A stretch of DNA of 40,233 nucleotides from a virus. Positions 13,163 through 22,010 of the stretch are shown here, one piece after another. The stretch is from IMG/VR virus record IMGVR_UViG_3300031885_000049, positions 1-40,233 of that record. One strand, written 5' to 3'. The position numbers and the translations under genes are program-made. Below the pieces are notes generated by a model, which searched no databases, was not told the origin of the DNA, and saw nothing but the letters and a program-made list of their open reading frames with translations. The first letter of the stretch is position 1, and every line of letters starts with the position of its first letter.

Positions 13163-14917
13163 TTAATATAACGTTATCACTTGTTCGCTCAGATTATTGA
13201 GAGTATACCGGATGAAAAACGTCGTAGGCGTCAATGAAGTATTAACATTAATTTTAACCGAGATACTATTCGTTCCGGCCACTATTGACCATGTATCCGC
13301 GATAGTCGTTGCTGCGGAACAGGAACTGGATTGCGTACCTTCGTCAATATCGGTCGTATAGACTCCCGCTTTGTTGACCGCTGAATAAGTCAAAACTCCG
13401 GAGAAGGATTGCATGTCAGTTCCATCCGTGCAGACTATCCTATAATTTATTTCTCCTCCGGTCATTGCAAGCGTGGGAAGTGCGATATCGAAAAGTGTGA
13501 TATCGATTTCATCAGTTAATGCCCGATAACAGTTCGGCCTGATGCCTCCAACTCCGCCACCGGTTAAGGAACCTGAAAGAATCATATCACCGCCCTGGAT
13601 TTCTTTCAGCGAACATTCATCGAGTGAAAATACTCCCGCCGTGGCATTGATCTTAAACACTCCGGGCGCAGCGGCGGATTTGAAGTATATCGTTTTTGCT
13701 CCATTCGTTAAAGTCAACGAAGTCGCCGCGCTTGCCACCGCCGTAGTGATCGTCGCCGCCGGAGAACTTGCGGCATTGGAAACCGTATAGGTAAATTGAT
13801 ATTGCCTATTCGGTTTGACGACGTAGATCATATTTGCGGCGTTCTGTGAGAGATTTCCAACGCCACCAGAGATGTTAAAGTTTGCTTTATTGGCTGCAAA
13901 TGTCGCATCCCAACCCCCAGATACACCCCAATTTCCTGCACCTGGTTCGCTTGTGAAAGTTCCATCCGTCAAAGTTTCGGAACCAAGATCGGTCGGGTCT
14001 ACTATATTTTGATCCCCACCCCAAACAGTTAATTTTTGAGTCGGCTCCGTCGTCCCGATGCCGACGTTGCCTTGGCTTGTGATTCTTGCCCATTCTGTGA
14101 GAGCCGAACCATTATTGGTATAAAAACCTAAGACTCCATTGCTTTCACCAGAATTAGAAGTTTCTTTACTTCCGATTAATTGAGCAAATGATGAAATTAC
14201 AGGACCGGTATTATTTGATTTACCCTGAAGTATTATGGCTCCGCCACGACCCAAAGATTGATTGGCAGTTGAGGTTATTGTCAGAGCTGGATTAGAATCG
14301 CTACTTGAAAGTTGCAAAATACTCCCCGGCGCCGTCGTCCCGATGCCGACGTTGCCGGTGCTATTAATAGATAACCTATCAACACTATTGGATGTAATTC
14401 TTACTGTGCCGTTGGCTCCACCTACTTGACGTATTCCACTCGCATAATTATTATTTCCGTTGAAAAATATTCCACGATTTACAGAAGTAAACAAATCATC
14501 ATCAAACAAAGAATAACCATTTACTTCTAATTTCTGATTTGGCGCCATCGTCCCGATGCCGACGTTGCCTGCGAATGTGGTATTTCCTAATGAATCAATA
14601 GAAAAATAAACTGTTCCATCTTTGCGCCATCTCATGACATGCAAATCTTTTCGAGGATTAAAAAGAATCGTATCCCCATCACTCAAAACATAAAATAATT
14701 CTGAGGCATTCTGTTCAAGAATAACATTTTGGGTAAATGTTACATCATTATCAAATATCGTTCCATGACTAGTGGTTAATTCTTTGATGTGATCTACATT
14801 TATAGAGACAAATCCTGAATCATCCGCTGATGACCAAGTCTGACCCCACGGTCCTGGATGTTGTCCAAAAAGATTCTCAATAAAAAGAATCAACAAAAAT
14901 AAAATATATTTTTTCAT
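13163..14917 (-). CDS. Secreted tail-fibre-like protein with GNVGIGTT repeats
   Basis: A 584-residue protein. MKKYILFLLILFIENLFG is a signal peptide with Gln at +1. Three copies of GNVGIGT-(M/T)-(A/E)-P at about 118, 192 and 288 belong to the repeat common in Bacteroidota surface and phage-fibre proteins; each copy also carries an identical 21-bp DNA stretch. The second half (TDGTFTSEPGAGNWGVSGGW..., then a beta-rich C-terminus ending LNNLSEQVITLY) resembles carbohydrate-binding and fibre modules. Its position after the tail-tip genes says fibre; the signal peptide says exported. It may be a surface protein that alters adsorption, or a fibre with a signal-like N-terminus. Confidence 0.75.
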   Translation of the reverse strand: MKKYILFLLILFIENLFGQHPGPWGQTWSSADDSGFVSINVDHIKELTTSHGTIFDNDVTFTQNVILEQNASELFYVLSDGDTILFNPRKDLHVMRWRKDGTVYFSIDSLGNTTFAGNVGIGTMAPNQKLEVNGYSLFDDDLFTSVNRGIFFNGNNNYASGIRQVGGANGTVRITSNSVDRLSINSTGNVGIGTTAPGSILQLSSSDSNPALTITSTANQSLGRGGAIILQGKSNNTGPVISSFAQLIGSKETSNSGESNGVLGFYTNNGSALTEWARITSQGNVGIGTTEPTQKLTVWGGDQNIVDPTDLGSETLTDGTFTSEPGAGNWGVSGGWDATFAANKANFNISGGVGNLSQNAANMIYVVKPNRQYQFTYTVSNAASSPAATITTAVASAATSLTLTNGAKTIYFKSAAAPGVFKINATAGVFSLDECSLKEIQGGDMILSGSLTGGGVGGIRPNCYRALTDEIDITLFDIALPTLAMTGGEINYRIVCTDGTDMQSFSGVLTYSAVNKAGVYTTDIDEGTQSSSCSAATTIADTWSIVAGTNSISVKINVNTSLTPTTFFIRYTLNNLSEQVITLY

Positions 14918-14919
14918 GG

Positions 14920-15363
14920 TTATCTCCTTGTATCAGTCCAACCGTTTTGTATTATTTTTAAATAGGAAGGCGTCACTGCACTATTCCCCGCGTTTCCTGT
15001 TACGATATATCTTCCCCAAATCGAAATAGGAATTGGAGTGACAGTCAGATCGTAAAATGCCGGCGTGTTTTTTGTGGTTAAGGTAATCGTTTTCGTTGTC
15101 TTCCATGTACTGTCCGAGACCGCCGGATCCGGATTGACCTGAAAGACAATTGCCAAATCAAGAGCATTACGATTATTTCCCCATACCACATTTGACATGT
15201 ACGGGAAAACGGTAAAGACAGTAGACGTATCATCCGCCGTTCCAAGGATAGACCAGGTTGTCGATCCGGCATTAGTTTTTATATAGTCATTCCCGAATAT
15301 TCCCTGTCCAAAAACCAGAACAGGCATTAACCAAATACAGATTGCCAGAATAAGTTTTTTCAT
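14920..15363 (-). CDS. Secreted beta-rich protein
   Basis: A 147-residue protein. MKKLILAICIWLMPVLVFG is a signal peptide with Gln at +1 (GQGIFG). The mature part (TWSILGTADDTSTVFTVFPYMSNVVWG, KTITLTTKNTPAFYDLTVTPIP, RYIVTGNAGNSAVTPSYLKIIQNGW) is beta-rich and resembles the small accessory proteins that precede fibre genes. No enzyme motif is seen. It follows the lectin-like gene with short spacing. Confidence 0.65.
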   Translation of the reverse strand: MKKLILAICIWLMPVLVFGQGIFGNDYIKTNAGSTTWSILGTADDTSTVFTVFPYMSNVVWGNNRNALDLAIVFQVNPDPAVSDSTWKTTKTITLTTKNTPAFYDLTVTPIPISIWGRYIVTGNAGNSAVTPSYLKIIQNGWTDTRR

Positions 15364-15374
15364 TTTGTACCTCT

Positions 15375-15779
15375 CTATTTTTTAGTTATTGGAATTATTT
15401 CTTCATCCGGAGGAAATTGCCCTTCGTCTTTTGGTTTTAAAAAAGCATCATCGTCACCATCCTCGATTTCTGTATCCGAGTCAGTTTCAAAATTTATACT
15501 TTTTGATTTACATTTTCCACAATCCGTGATCCCGCCTTCTCTACGTATGATATAATTATCATAAATATAAAAGCCTGTTCGCTTATTGAATTTCAATTCT
15601 CCCGTTGGAATTTTTATCCATTTTTTCCCATTGATTTTTTTGATAATCGCTTTTTTATCTCTAAGAATATTATATAATCCCGTATTATTAAAAGTGATTC
15701 GTTTCTGAGTTATTTTTATGGATTGCCCGAAGACATTCCAGGTTATACAAGTAACCAGAATCATAATTATTTTTTTCAT
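15375..15779 (-). CDS. Secreted hypothetical protein
   Basis: A 134-residue protein. MKKIIMILVTCITWNVFG is a signal peptide with Gln at +1. A Lys-rich beta segment, a CGKC pair near residue 92 and a very acidic Pro-containing tail (DTEIEDGDDDAFLKPKDEG) follow. The ATG overlaps the stop of the upstream gene. CGKC may be a metal or redox site. Function unknown. Confidence 0.6.
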   Translation of the reverse strand: MKKIIMILVTCITWNVFGQSIKITQKRITFNNTGLYNILRDKKAIIKKINGKKWIKIPTGELKFNKRTGFYIYDNYIIRREGGITDCGKCKSKSINFETDSDTEIEDGDDDAFLKPKDEGQFPPDEEIIPITKK

Positions 15780-17353
15780 GTCAATACCTCTTTTGCATTG
15801 AGTTCAAAATCATAAATATTTCCCCCGGCCTGAATGATCGGATTGAATTCACCGTCTTCGAGCATGAGAGCAGAAAAGTAATTCCTTCGATATCCGAGAG
15901 CACGTCCATAATTATAAAACCACGTCACCCAAGTTGCATCCTTTTCTTCCATCAAAATCAATACTTCATCGAAAATTGCATCGGCGTGTTGATCCGGCGT
16001 GTCGGAACTTCCGAGATAAATTTTATCGACAATCTTGATTGTCATCGGCGAACTGGTTGACGTGTTGACCAATGCTCCATTAATGTATAATTTGACCATA
16101 TTGGATTGAGTTAAATCATACGTCAATACAATATGTGCCCAGGTATTTTGAGTAACCAGTGTTGCCGCCGCTGTAGTTGTGATTGTCGTAGAACCATCCG
16201 GGGCGTAAAACGTCGCCACGATCTGGCTCGATGCATTGCGCGTGATTTCAAGAACTGATCCTGCCGCCGAGTCCACCACGTTTAAAAGAGTCCGAACAGG
16301 ATCATTCCCGGCACCTCCTCCTTCGTTATAAAGCCATTCCGGCTTGATCCAAAAAGCGATAGTTCCTTTCAATGCTCCAACTTCAAGTCCTTCGGTAACA
16401 TCCCAATAAACTGATTCATTCGACCTAGATGCCGCCGCAGTAGTCGTAAGAATATACCCACTGGGGAATCGTCGATGGGCACCTACTTCCAACTGAGCAC
16501 CCCAACCATAGAGAATATCCCCATTGGTATTTATCTCTATTACCACACGCCAGTTATTTGCATCATTTCCAATATTATTATAAGCCACAGAATACCGAAC
16601 CCATTGATTTGTTACAGTACAATCAGCACTTGCCAATATTGCCCCGGCGGAATCTTTAATATAGAGCGTTACGCTGTTTATAATTTGTGTCTGAGCTTTA
16701 AGCCAGACAGAGAAACATCCATCATCCGTCCCAATCGCCGTGGCTATATTCTGGGTTAAGTCTCCATTCGCCGCGCCTGCCGTGAGTTTTTCGGCTGTGT
16801 TTGTTCCTGCAGGATCAAGGGTCTCTGTGGTATTCGCTGCAACCGTGACGTTGGTTGCCGCCCAGTTAGCATGATTCAATTGTTCGGAGTAAGTCAAAAT
16901 ATTCTGTTTTGTGCCTTCGGCCAAAAGTCCTCTACCAAATTTGCCCGAAGGAAACCTGGCATAATTTTCGGCAATTGAAGTTACCAAGCCAGTACTCGGA
17001 TCGATCACGTTTGCCGTCCCTGAACGGGTAAAAGTGGCATTCAATTCATCATTTGTTCTGAGGCTTTTTCCTTCAAATGCCAAATATAATCCAAGACATC
17101 GATCTTTCCAAAGTTTAAAAGATGCCCCACCTTTGCAATATCTCCAAAATTCTTCGAGTTGATCAATAAGTTCCGCTTTCAGTCTTTCCTTGACCGCCCT
17201 GACGATCCATCGTTCATAAAAATCGATGGTCTCAATAGATCCTCCGTCGCTTTCATTTTCTTTCTTTTTTTCGCTTCTTTGGACGGAAAATTCATTGAAC
17301 CAAATATCGAAATCGACATTGATCGAATTGTATTGTAATCTTGGATAACTCAT
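15776..17353 (-). CDS. Tail protein with carbohydrate-binding and LamG-like domains
   Basis: A 525-residue protein with no signal peptide, so probably a virion part. The N-terminal ~110 residues form a virion-attachment-like region (YERWIVRAVKERLKAELIDQLEEFWRY). Then comes a jelly-roll module of the type starting NILTYSEQLNHANWA (about 150-300). After that is a concanavalin/LamG-like fold (about 325-480): GTIAFWIKPEW, WAHIVLTYDLTQSNMVKLYINGALV, IYLGSS, FDEVLI. It is likely a receptor-binding tail-tip protein recognising host glycans. Coupled by overlap to the tail-hub-like gene. Confidence 0.75.
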   Translation of the reverse strand: MSYPRLQYNSINVDFDIWFNEFSVQRSEKKKENESDGGSIETIDFYERWIVRAVKERLKAELIDQLEEFWRYCKGGASFKLWKDRCLGLYLAFEGKSLRTNDELNATFTRSGTANVIDPSTGLVTSIAENYARFPSGKFGRGLLAEGTKQNILTYSEQLNHANWAATNVTVAANTTETLDPAGTNTAEKLTAGAANGDLTQNIATAIGTDDGCFSVWLKAQTQIINSVTLYIKDSAGAILASADCTVTNQWVRYSVAYNNIGNDANNWRVVIEINTNGDILYGWGAQLEVGAHRRFPSGYILTTTAAASRSNESVYWDVTEGLEVGALKGTIAFWIKPEWLYNEGGGAGNDPVRTLLNVVDSAAGSVLEITRNASSQIVATFYAPDGSTTITTTAAATLVTQNTWAHIVLTYDLTQSNMVKLYINGALVNTSTSSPMTIKIVDKIYLGSSDTPDQHADAIFDEVLILMEEKDATWVTWFYNYGRALGYRRNYFSALMLEDGEFNPIIQAGGNIYDFELNAKEVLT

Positions 17354-19500
17354 CTTATAGTCTCGCTCGAAATCGTCGCCTTGAAATTCCAGAATTTAAC
17401 CATTGTCATTTCTACGGCACTAGGAGCATTCGCACCGGAGTGTGCCGTCCAATCGCATTTGACTCGTTTTATATTTTGTGCAGTCAATGGATAACCAGCC
17501 TCATCTTTCAAATTCAAAACGTAAAGTTCTGTCTTTTGTGTTCCGTTTGCTGTCTCATCGTAATAAATTCGTTTGGTCTGTAGTTTGATGTCCGTTCCTT
17601 CGGGATCTTGAACGTGGATGGTCACTGTGATATAGGCGTCGTCAATACCTCCACCGGCCGCCGGCAAAGTCAATTCGAATTTGACCATCACATGCGTGGC
17701 CGAATAAATGGTCTGATCAAGAAAAGCATCATTTGCATCAAGTGCGGCGGCATTTGCCGCATCTTCAAGTAAAATTTTTCGTGCCTCTCCGAGTCCCACC
17801 TGTACGTCTAACGCCGCCTCATTCCAGACATGAATATCCTGTACGTCCGCGAATTCCACTCCATTATAATCCATCAAAGTCAAATCAACAACGTTATCAC
17901 TCCCATAATTATTTTCAATATTCAATATTTCACAAATCCTTTGTGTCCATCCGTAAGTCCCGGCGGAAATAATAGGAAGTTTGGAATGTGTCACGGCAAC
18001 CTTGTCGCCTACCTGCAAAAGTTGGTGTTTCAGAAATACTTTTATTTTAATTTTGACCGGCGGATTTCCGTATTTCCCAAAAACTCGTTCAAGCATTCGA
18101 TTTTGATAAAAAACCAACGGTTCGCTGTCCGTGTCCCAATATCCGACAGTATGTTGTCTGCGTTCACCATAGGCCGTATTCGAGGCATCACATTGATAAC
18201 GTTTGGCGTAAGTTTGTTCATTGTTTCCTTGTTCGATTGTTTTTCGATTTTGAACAACATGCGTGATGCAACTTTCTTGATCCATTAATTCAATGTCATT
18301 AATTGAGACGATTTCATCCTCGACAATTTCGGCAATATAATCGCCGGATTCGCCGACATCCCAAACTTTGAGACCGATTTTTCCGCGTTCGGTAATAATA
18401 AAATGCGCCGGATAAAGTGGAAGAATATTTTGTTCAATCCAGTCAAGAGCATTGACAGAAGAAAATTTTGCGGTATATTCAGGATAAATATATTTTACGG
18501 TCGGTGTCATTCCTCGAAATTGTACCGATACACTTCCGCCATTTCCAATCTGGTCCACAAAATCAGCCGGATAAATCAACCATCGCATGTGCCAGGGATT
18601 TCCAGTATCCCCCCATTTCGAAGTTTCTCCTCCGATCTCATTTCGTATTTGATTGAAATCGAAATTGCTTATGGATATCCCCATACCCCATTCATCGGCG
18701 CCGGTATCCCAATCCCCATTCGTTCCGCTATTCGTTGATGTTAAAAGATTCATCAAAAAAGTAAATCCACCGTAGGAAAGGATTTTGAATATTTCTTTGA
18801 CTGGAGCATTATGTCCATGTGTTGTATTTACGGTTCCAACAATATTCACGATGTCGGTCAGAATTCCATCAACTATTTCGGCGCTTTCCACGATACTATC
18901 ATATTCCAAAAATTGTGAATCGATTCTGAGCCAAGTATTTATGGCATCACCCCAAGGCGCGGCTCCGGCTGTCGTGAATCTTCGCCCTTCGTGATCATAA
19001 ATATGGATATGATCGTCGGTTCCAGACACATTTCCGACGTGAGAAGCAAATCCATATTTTAAAAAGATATTTTTGACAAGATCAAAAACAAGTTTTCCTT
19101 TTGTATGAAATTTTATGATTTTGAACGTTCTAAACATCATTAAATCTATATATTGTTTTTCGAGTTCGATGAAATCGGTTATCGCCAGTTCCTGAAATCC
19201 GATCTTGATCGTGCATTCTTTCGCAAGCATATTATTAGTATTTATTAAAGTCAATAAAGTGCCGGATGAATCGTCGATAATTTCAAAATCCGATTCCGAA
19301 GCTTCAATTCTGAATTTCAATGGATCAAACTTCGCCGGGCGGATACTCATATTCCTGAGATATTTTTTATAACTTGCCGTGATTCCTAAAAACGTTCCGG
19401 AACAGAAATACGTAGCAATACCTGAAAATTGCACCACGACGATGGGTTTTTTATTCGTAAGTGCGTTGTAAGTGTCAAAATTTGCATTAGATAAAAACAT
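17350..19500 (-). CDS. Tail-tip / baseplate hub protein (putative)
   Basis: A 716-residue protein directly downstream of the tape measure gene. The N-terminal third (MFLSNANFDTYNALTNKKPIVVVQF, SGTFLGITASYKKYLRN) looks like a distal-tail beta-sandwich. The middle has hub-like features: VFDLVKNIFLKYGF, WLRIDSQFLEYDSI, and LDWIEQNILPLYPAHFIITERGKIGLKVWD, typical of tail-associated hub proteins. The C-terminal ~150 residues are a separate beta domain. It probably plugs the tail tube and carries the lectin-like protein. Assignment rests mainly on gene order and length. Confidence 0.7.
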   Translation of the reverse strand: MFLSNANFDTYNALTNKKPIVVVQFSGIATYFCSGTFLGITASYKKYLRNMSIRPAKFDPLKFRIEASESDFEIIDDSSGTLLTLINTNNMLAKECTIKIGFQELAITDFIELEKQYIDLMMFRTFKIIKFHTKGKLVFDLVKNIFLKYGFASHVGNVSGTDDHIHIYDHEGRRFTTAGAAPWGDAINTWLRIDSQFLEYDSIVESAEIVDGILTDIVNIVGTVNTTHGHNAPVKEIFKILSYGGFTFLMNLLTSTNSGTNGDWDTGADEWGMGISISNFDFNQIRNEIGGETSKWGDTGNPWHMRWLIYPADFVDQIGNGGSVSVQFRGMTPTVKYIYPEYTAKFSSVNALDWIEQNILPLYPAHFIITERGKIGLKVWDVGESGDYIAEIVEDEIVSINDIELMDQESCITHVVQNRKTIEQGNNEQTYAKRYQCDASNTAYGERRQHTVGYWDTDSEPLVFYQNRMLERVFGKYGNPPVKIKIKVFLKHQLLQVGDKVAVTHSKLPIISAGTYGWTQRICEILNIENNYGSDNVVDLTLMDYNGVEFADVQDIHVWNEAALDVQVGLGEARKILLEDAANAAALDANDAFLDQTIYSATHVMVKFELTLPAAGGGIDDAYITVTIHVQDPEGTDIKLQTKRIYYDETANGTQKTELYVLNLKDEAGYPLTAQNIKRVKCDWTAHSGANAPSAVEMTMVKFWNFKATISSETIR

Positions 19501-21323
19501 TATCGCCTTGATCTTGCGCTTAATCTATCCATCGTAGGCATAAGTTTACTACGGCAAAAATCTTCATCAAATTTTTCGGCATTTACCACAATATTGATTT
19601 GATTTCTATCCATTCCATATCCTCGACTTTTATTCATCCGGTCAATCGCCTGACCACCACCAAGATTTTTTGTAGTTTCACGTGTTAAAATACCTTCGCC
19701 TGGAGTCGCTCTGATTAAGACTTCATTGTTCGGTAATTTTGGAGAGAAGTAATTTCTTCCGACAATCCCTCCAGTCTGATATTCCGGAACCATTCCACCA
19801 TGTTCAAAACCCAAAAATTTTGTGAACAATGATCCTATTCCACCCGTGGCAATTCCAAAAATCGAACCGAGTGATTTGAGAATCAAAGCCTTTGCAATAG
19901 CCTCGGTCAACGCTCCGACAACCCGAATCATTATCGTTTTTCCGAGTTGATCGAAAACCTCATTGACGCTTTGGCCGAGAACGAATATGTCCGCCATCGA
20001 TTGACCAATGCCCGAAGCCAACGCATCCGCAACTCGCGTCGCGCCCTCGAGGCGTTGATTCATTTGTTCCCTTTCGGCCATCCAATCATTTTTTTGTTCC
20101 TCATTCCAGACGTCGCGTTTTTTGTCTTTATATTTTTGGATGTCTTCGAGCTGTCTTTGTTCTTCCGTAAAATTTTTCAACCTAATATCAGCTTGTGCTT
20201 TTAAGCCGTCCAATTTGGATTTTTGTTCGGCATCCCATAAATCGCCGAGTTTTTTTCTTGCCTCTTCTTCCGTTTTAACAAGTTCCGCCGGGTCGGCCAT
20301 CTCAGGAAGTTCAACAGGAAGACCGCGTCTTAAAGGTTCTTTGATTCTCGATAATATGGCAGCAGGCGACGTTTCAAATGGTTTTGCAATTTTAGTTTCG
20401 CCGGGTTTGCCATATAATTCTTTCACGCCAGTATAAATCAGACCCGGATAAGTTCCATACTGAAAAGCCTTTCCGATGATTTCCTTGTTACTATTGATCC
20501 ACGAAACTAATTCACTCAGTTTTGTCATGCCTTTTGATAATGGATTAACAAGTCCTTCGACGATTCCCATTTTCAATCCTAAAAAAGCCGTGTTTAAATC
20601 GTTTACCGCTTTCATGTAGTCTTCGACTTTTTTTGGATCGACATGAACACCCATCTTTTCGAGTTTCTCGGTTACTTTTTCAAGCCCGTCGGTTCCTTGT
20701 TCGATGACCGGGATCAAATTAAACCATGCCCGCCCGAAAAGTTTCTTCGCATCGATCGCGCGTTGTGTTTCGTTCGTTTCGTTATGAAGCGCCTGAATCG
20801 CATCCATAACAACGCCTTCACCATCGCGCATATATCCGAATTGATCCTTGATTTCGATATTCAATCTTTTGAAAATTTCGACCGCATCACCCTCGCCTTT
20901 ATACGCTTCCGAGATATTTCCGTAAAAAATAGAGAACCCTCGGGTTGCAGATTCCACGGTTTTACCGGATGCCTTCATCACATAATCGAGTGCCTGAGTG
21001 GTTTTAGTGTTAAATCCGAGTGCATAAGAAATTTCCTCAATTTCATGTTGATAATTTATGGATTCTATGATTGCTTCCCGAATTTCACCTACAACTTTAT
21101 TCACCGCCGCTACACCAACACCTACCGCTCCGGCAAAAGCAAGATATTCGGTCTTGATATTCTTAAAATTATTAATCATCCCGCCGACGGTACTAGAGGT
21201 CTGTTTTCCCATATCTCCAGTAGCCTTAGTCACGTCCTGGATGGACTTTTTTGTATCATCCGTAAATTTTTTGATAGTCTTGGATCCGTCGTCTTTGACT
21301 TCAATTTTAAGTTCTATCGCCAT
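19500..21323 (-). CDS. Tail tape measure protein
   Basis: A 607-residue protein with the usual tape-measure traits: helical N-terminus with coiled coil (DDGSKTIKKFTDDTKKSIQDVTKAT), a hydrophobic stretch (YLAFAGAVGVGVAAVNKVV near 60-80), a conserved phage region (YALGFNTKTTQALDYVMKASGKTVE), a long helical centre and hydrophobic Gly-rich segments near 495-520 (ALILKSLGSIFGIATGGIGSLF). The end has the typical FEHGGMVPEYQTGGIVGR and ATPGEGILT motifs. At about 0.15 nm per residue it predicts a tail near 90 nm. It follows the frameshifted chaperone pair as in lambda-like phages. Confidence 0.9.
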   Translation of the reverse strand: MAIELKIEVKDDGSKTIKKFTDDTKKSIQDVTKATGDMGKQTSSTVGGMINNFKNIKTEYLAFAGAVGVGVAAVNKVVGEIREAIIESINYQHEIEEISYALGFNTKTTQALDYVMKASGKTVESATRGFSIFYGNISEAYKGEGDAVEIFKRLNIEIKDQFGYMRDGEGVVMDAIQALHNETNETQRAIDAKKLFGRAWFNLIPVIEQGTDGLEKVTEKLEKMGVHVDPKKVEDYMKAVNDLNTAFLGLKMGIVEGLVNPLSKGMTKLSELVSWINSNKEIIGKAFQYGTYPGLIYTGVKELYGKPGETKIAKPFETSPAAILSRIKEPLRRGLPVELPEMADPAELVKTEEEARKKLGDLWDAEQKSKLDGLKAQADIRLKNFTEEQRQLEDIQKYKDKKRDVWNEEQKNDWMAEREQMNQRLEGATRVADALASGIGQSMADIFVLGQSVNEVFDQLGKTIMIRVVGALTEAIAKALILKSLGSIFGIATGGIGSLFTKFLGFEHGGMVPEYQTGGIVGRNYFSPKLPNNEVLIRATPGEGILTRETTKNLGGGQAIDRMNKSRGYGMDRNQINIVVNAEKFDEDFCRSKLMPTMDRLSARSRR

Positions 21324-21694
21324 GACTGTTTTTCGTCGTCCATTTTTTTTCGATAATATTCGTTGATCGTGTGTTCGATTGAAATCAATTTCTGAAATAT
21401 AAAATATCTGTCTGTTTGTGATAATTCAATTCCCATGACATCCGCCGCCTTCTCGAAATCAATCGGCATGATTTTCGTAAGATTATAAATTTCAAGTGCG
21501 ATAATATTCCGTTCGTTCAATTCCGGCAATCGTGGGATTTTTAAATTTCTGTGCCCTTCCTTGACCAATTTCTCATAATATTGTTTCGTTTCCCACGGTT
21601 TATCAAGTCTATGTTCAAGGAAGGTTGTCAGTTTTTTAGGTCTTCCTCCAGTTCCTCGCCCAGAAAAAGACTTTCCTCTTTGCATCTTGCCCAA
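21314..21694 (-). CDS. Tail assembly chaperone, frameshift-extended part
   Basis: A 126-codon frame with no credible start of its own; its first codons overlap the upstream chaperone ORF by 67 bases in the -1 frame. It should be made as the C-terminal part of a fusion through the slippery site at 21631-21637, like lambda gpGT. The translated part after the slip (LTTFLEHRLDKPWETKQYYEKL..., AADVMGIELSQTDRYFIFQKL) is helical and ends overlapping the tape measure start. The fusion would be ~225 residues and bind the tape measure while tube protein is recruited. Confidence 0.75.
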   Translation of the reverse strand: MGKMQRGKSFSGRGTGGRPKKLTTFLEHRLDKPWETKQYYEKLVKEGHRNLKIPRLPELNERNIIALEIYNLTKIMPIDFEKAADVMGIELSQTDRYFIFQKLISIEHTINEYYRKKMDDEKQSWR

Positions 21695-21993
21695 ATGAAA
21701 AGTACTCGATTATTAAATTTTGAGAATATTATTTTTTTATTTTCCTCGGTGCATGGATAGGGTTCTTTATTTGCCGTGATTCCTTTCCAATCATTCACGG
21801 CCAGACATGCAATTTTTATCATGAGATCGTTCGAGTCCGCTTCAATCTTGGTTTCTTTTTCGAGTTTCTTTTCGCGCGAAAATTCGAGTCGAACCCGTTC
21901 ATCCGTGATAAATCGGATTTGATAACTTTCACCTTTTGCATAATCAACCCAAATCATATTGGATTCATCAAGCAATTTTTTGACGTCAAGCAT
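21628..21993 (-). CDS. Tail assembly chaperone, short form
   Basis: A 121-residue protein between the tail tube and tape measure genes, the standard position of the gpG-type chaperone. It is a mixed alpha-beta protein (MLDVKKLLDESNMIWVDYAKGESYQIRFITDERVRLEFSR...) with a C-terminal acidic helix EELEEDLKN. The stop follows directly on an A-AAA-AAC slippery heptamer, so most ribosomes end here and some shift to give the longer form. Confidence 0.8.
   Translation of the reverse strand: MLDVKKLLDESNMIWVDYAKGESYQIRFITDERVRLEFSREKKLEKETKIEADSNDLMIKIACLAVNDWKGITANKEPYPCTEENKKIIFSKFNNRVLFIWARCKEESLFLGEELEEDLKN
21631..21637 (-). promoter_or_regulatory. Programmed -1 frameshift site (A AAA AAC)
   Basis: In the chaperone frame the codons CTA AAA AAC TGA contain the heptamer A-AAA-AAC, a classic X-XXY-YYZ slip site. 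A Shine-Dalgarno-like GGAGG seven bases upstream is the spacing known to stimulate -1 shifts, as in dnaX. A shift here joins the two chaperone frames exactly before the stop. Confidence 0.8.
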
Positions 21994-22010
21994 TCCCTTC
22001 TCCCTTATTT

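Noticed and set aside
20643-21356. 237-residue plus-strand frame
   Set aside because: Antisense to the tape measure gene, with Phe/His-rich composition typical of a shadow frame and no coupling to neighbours.
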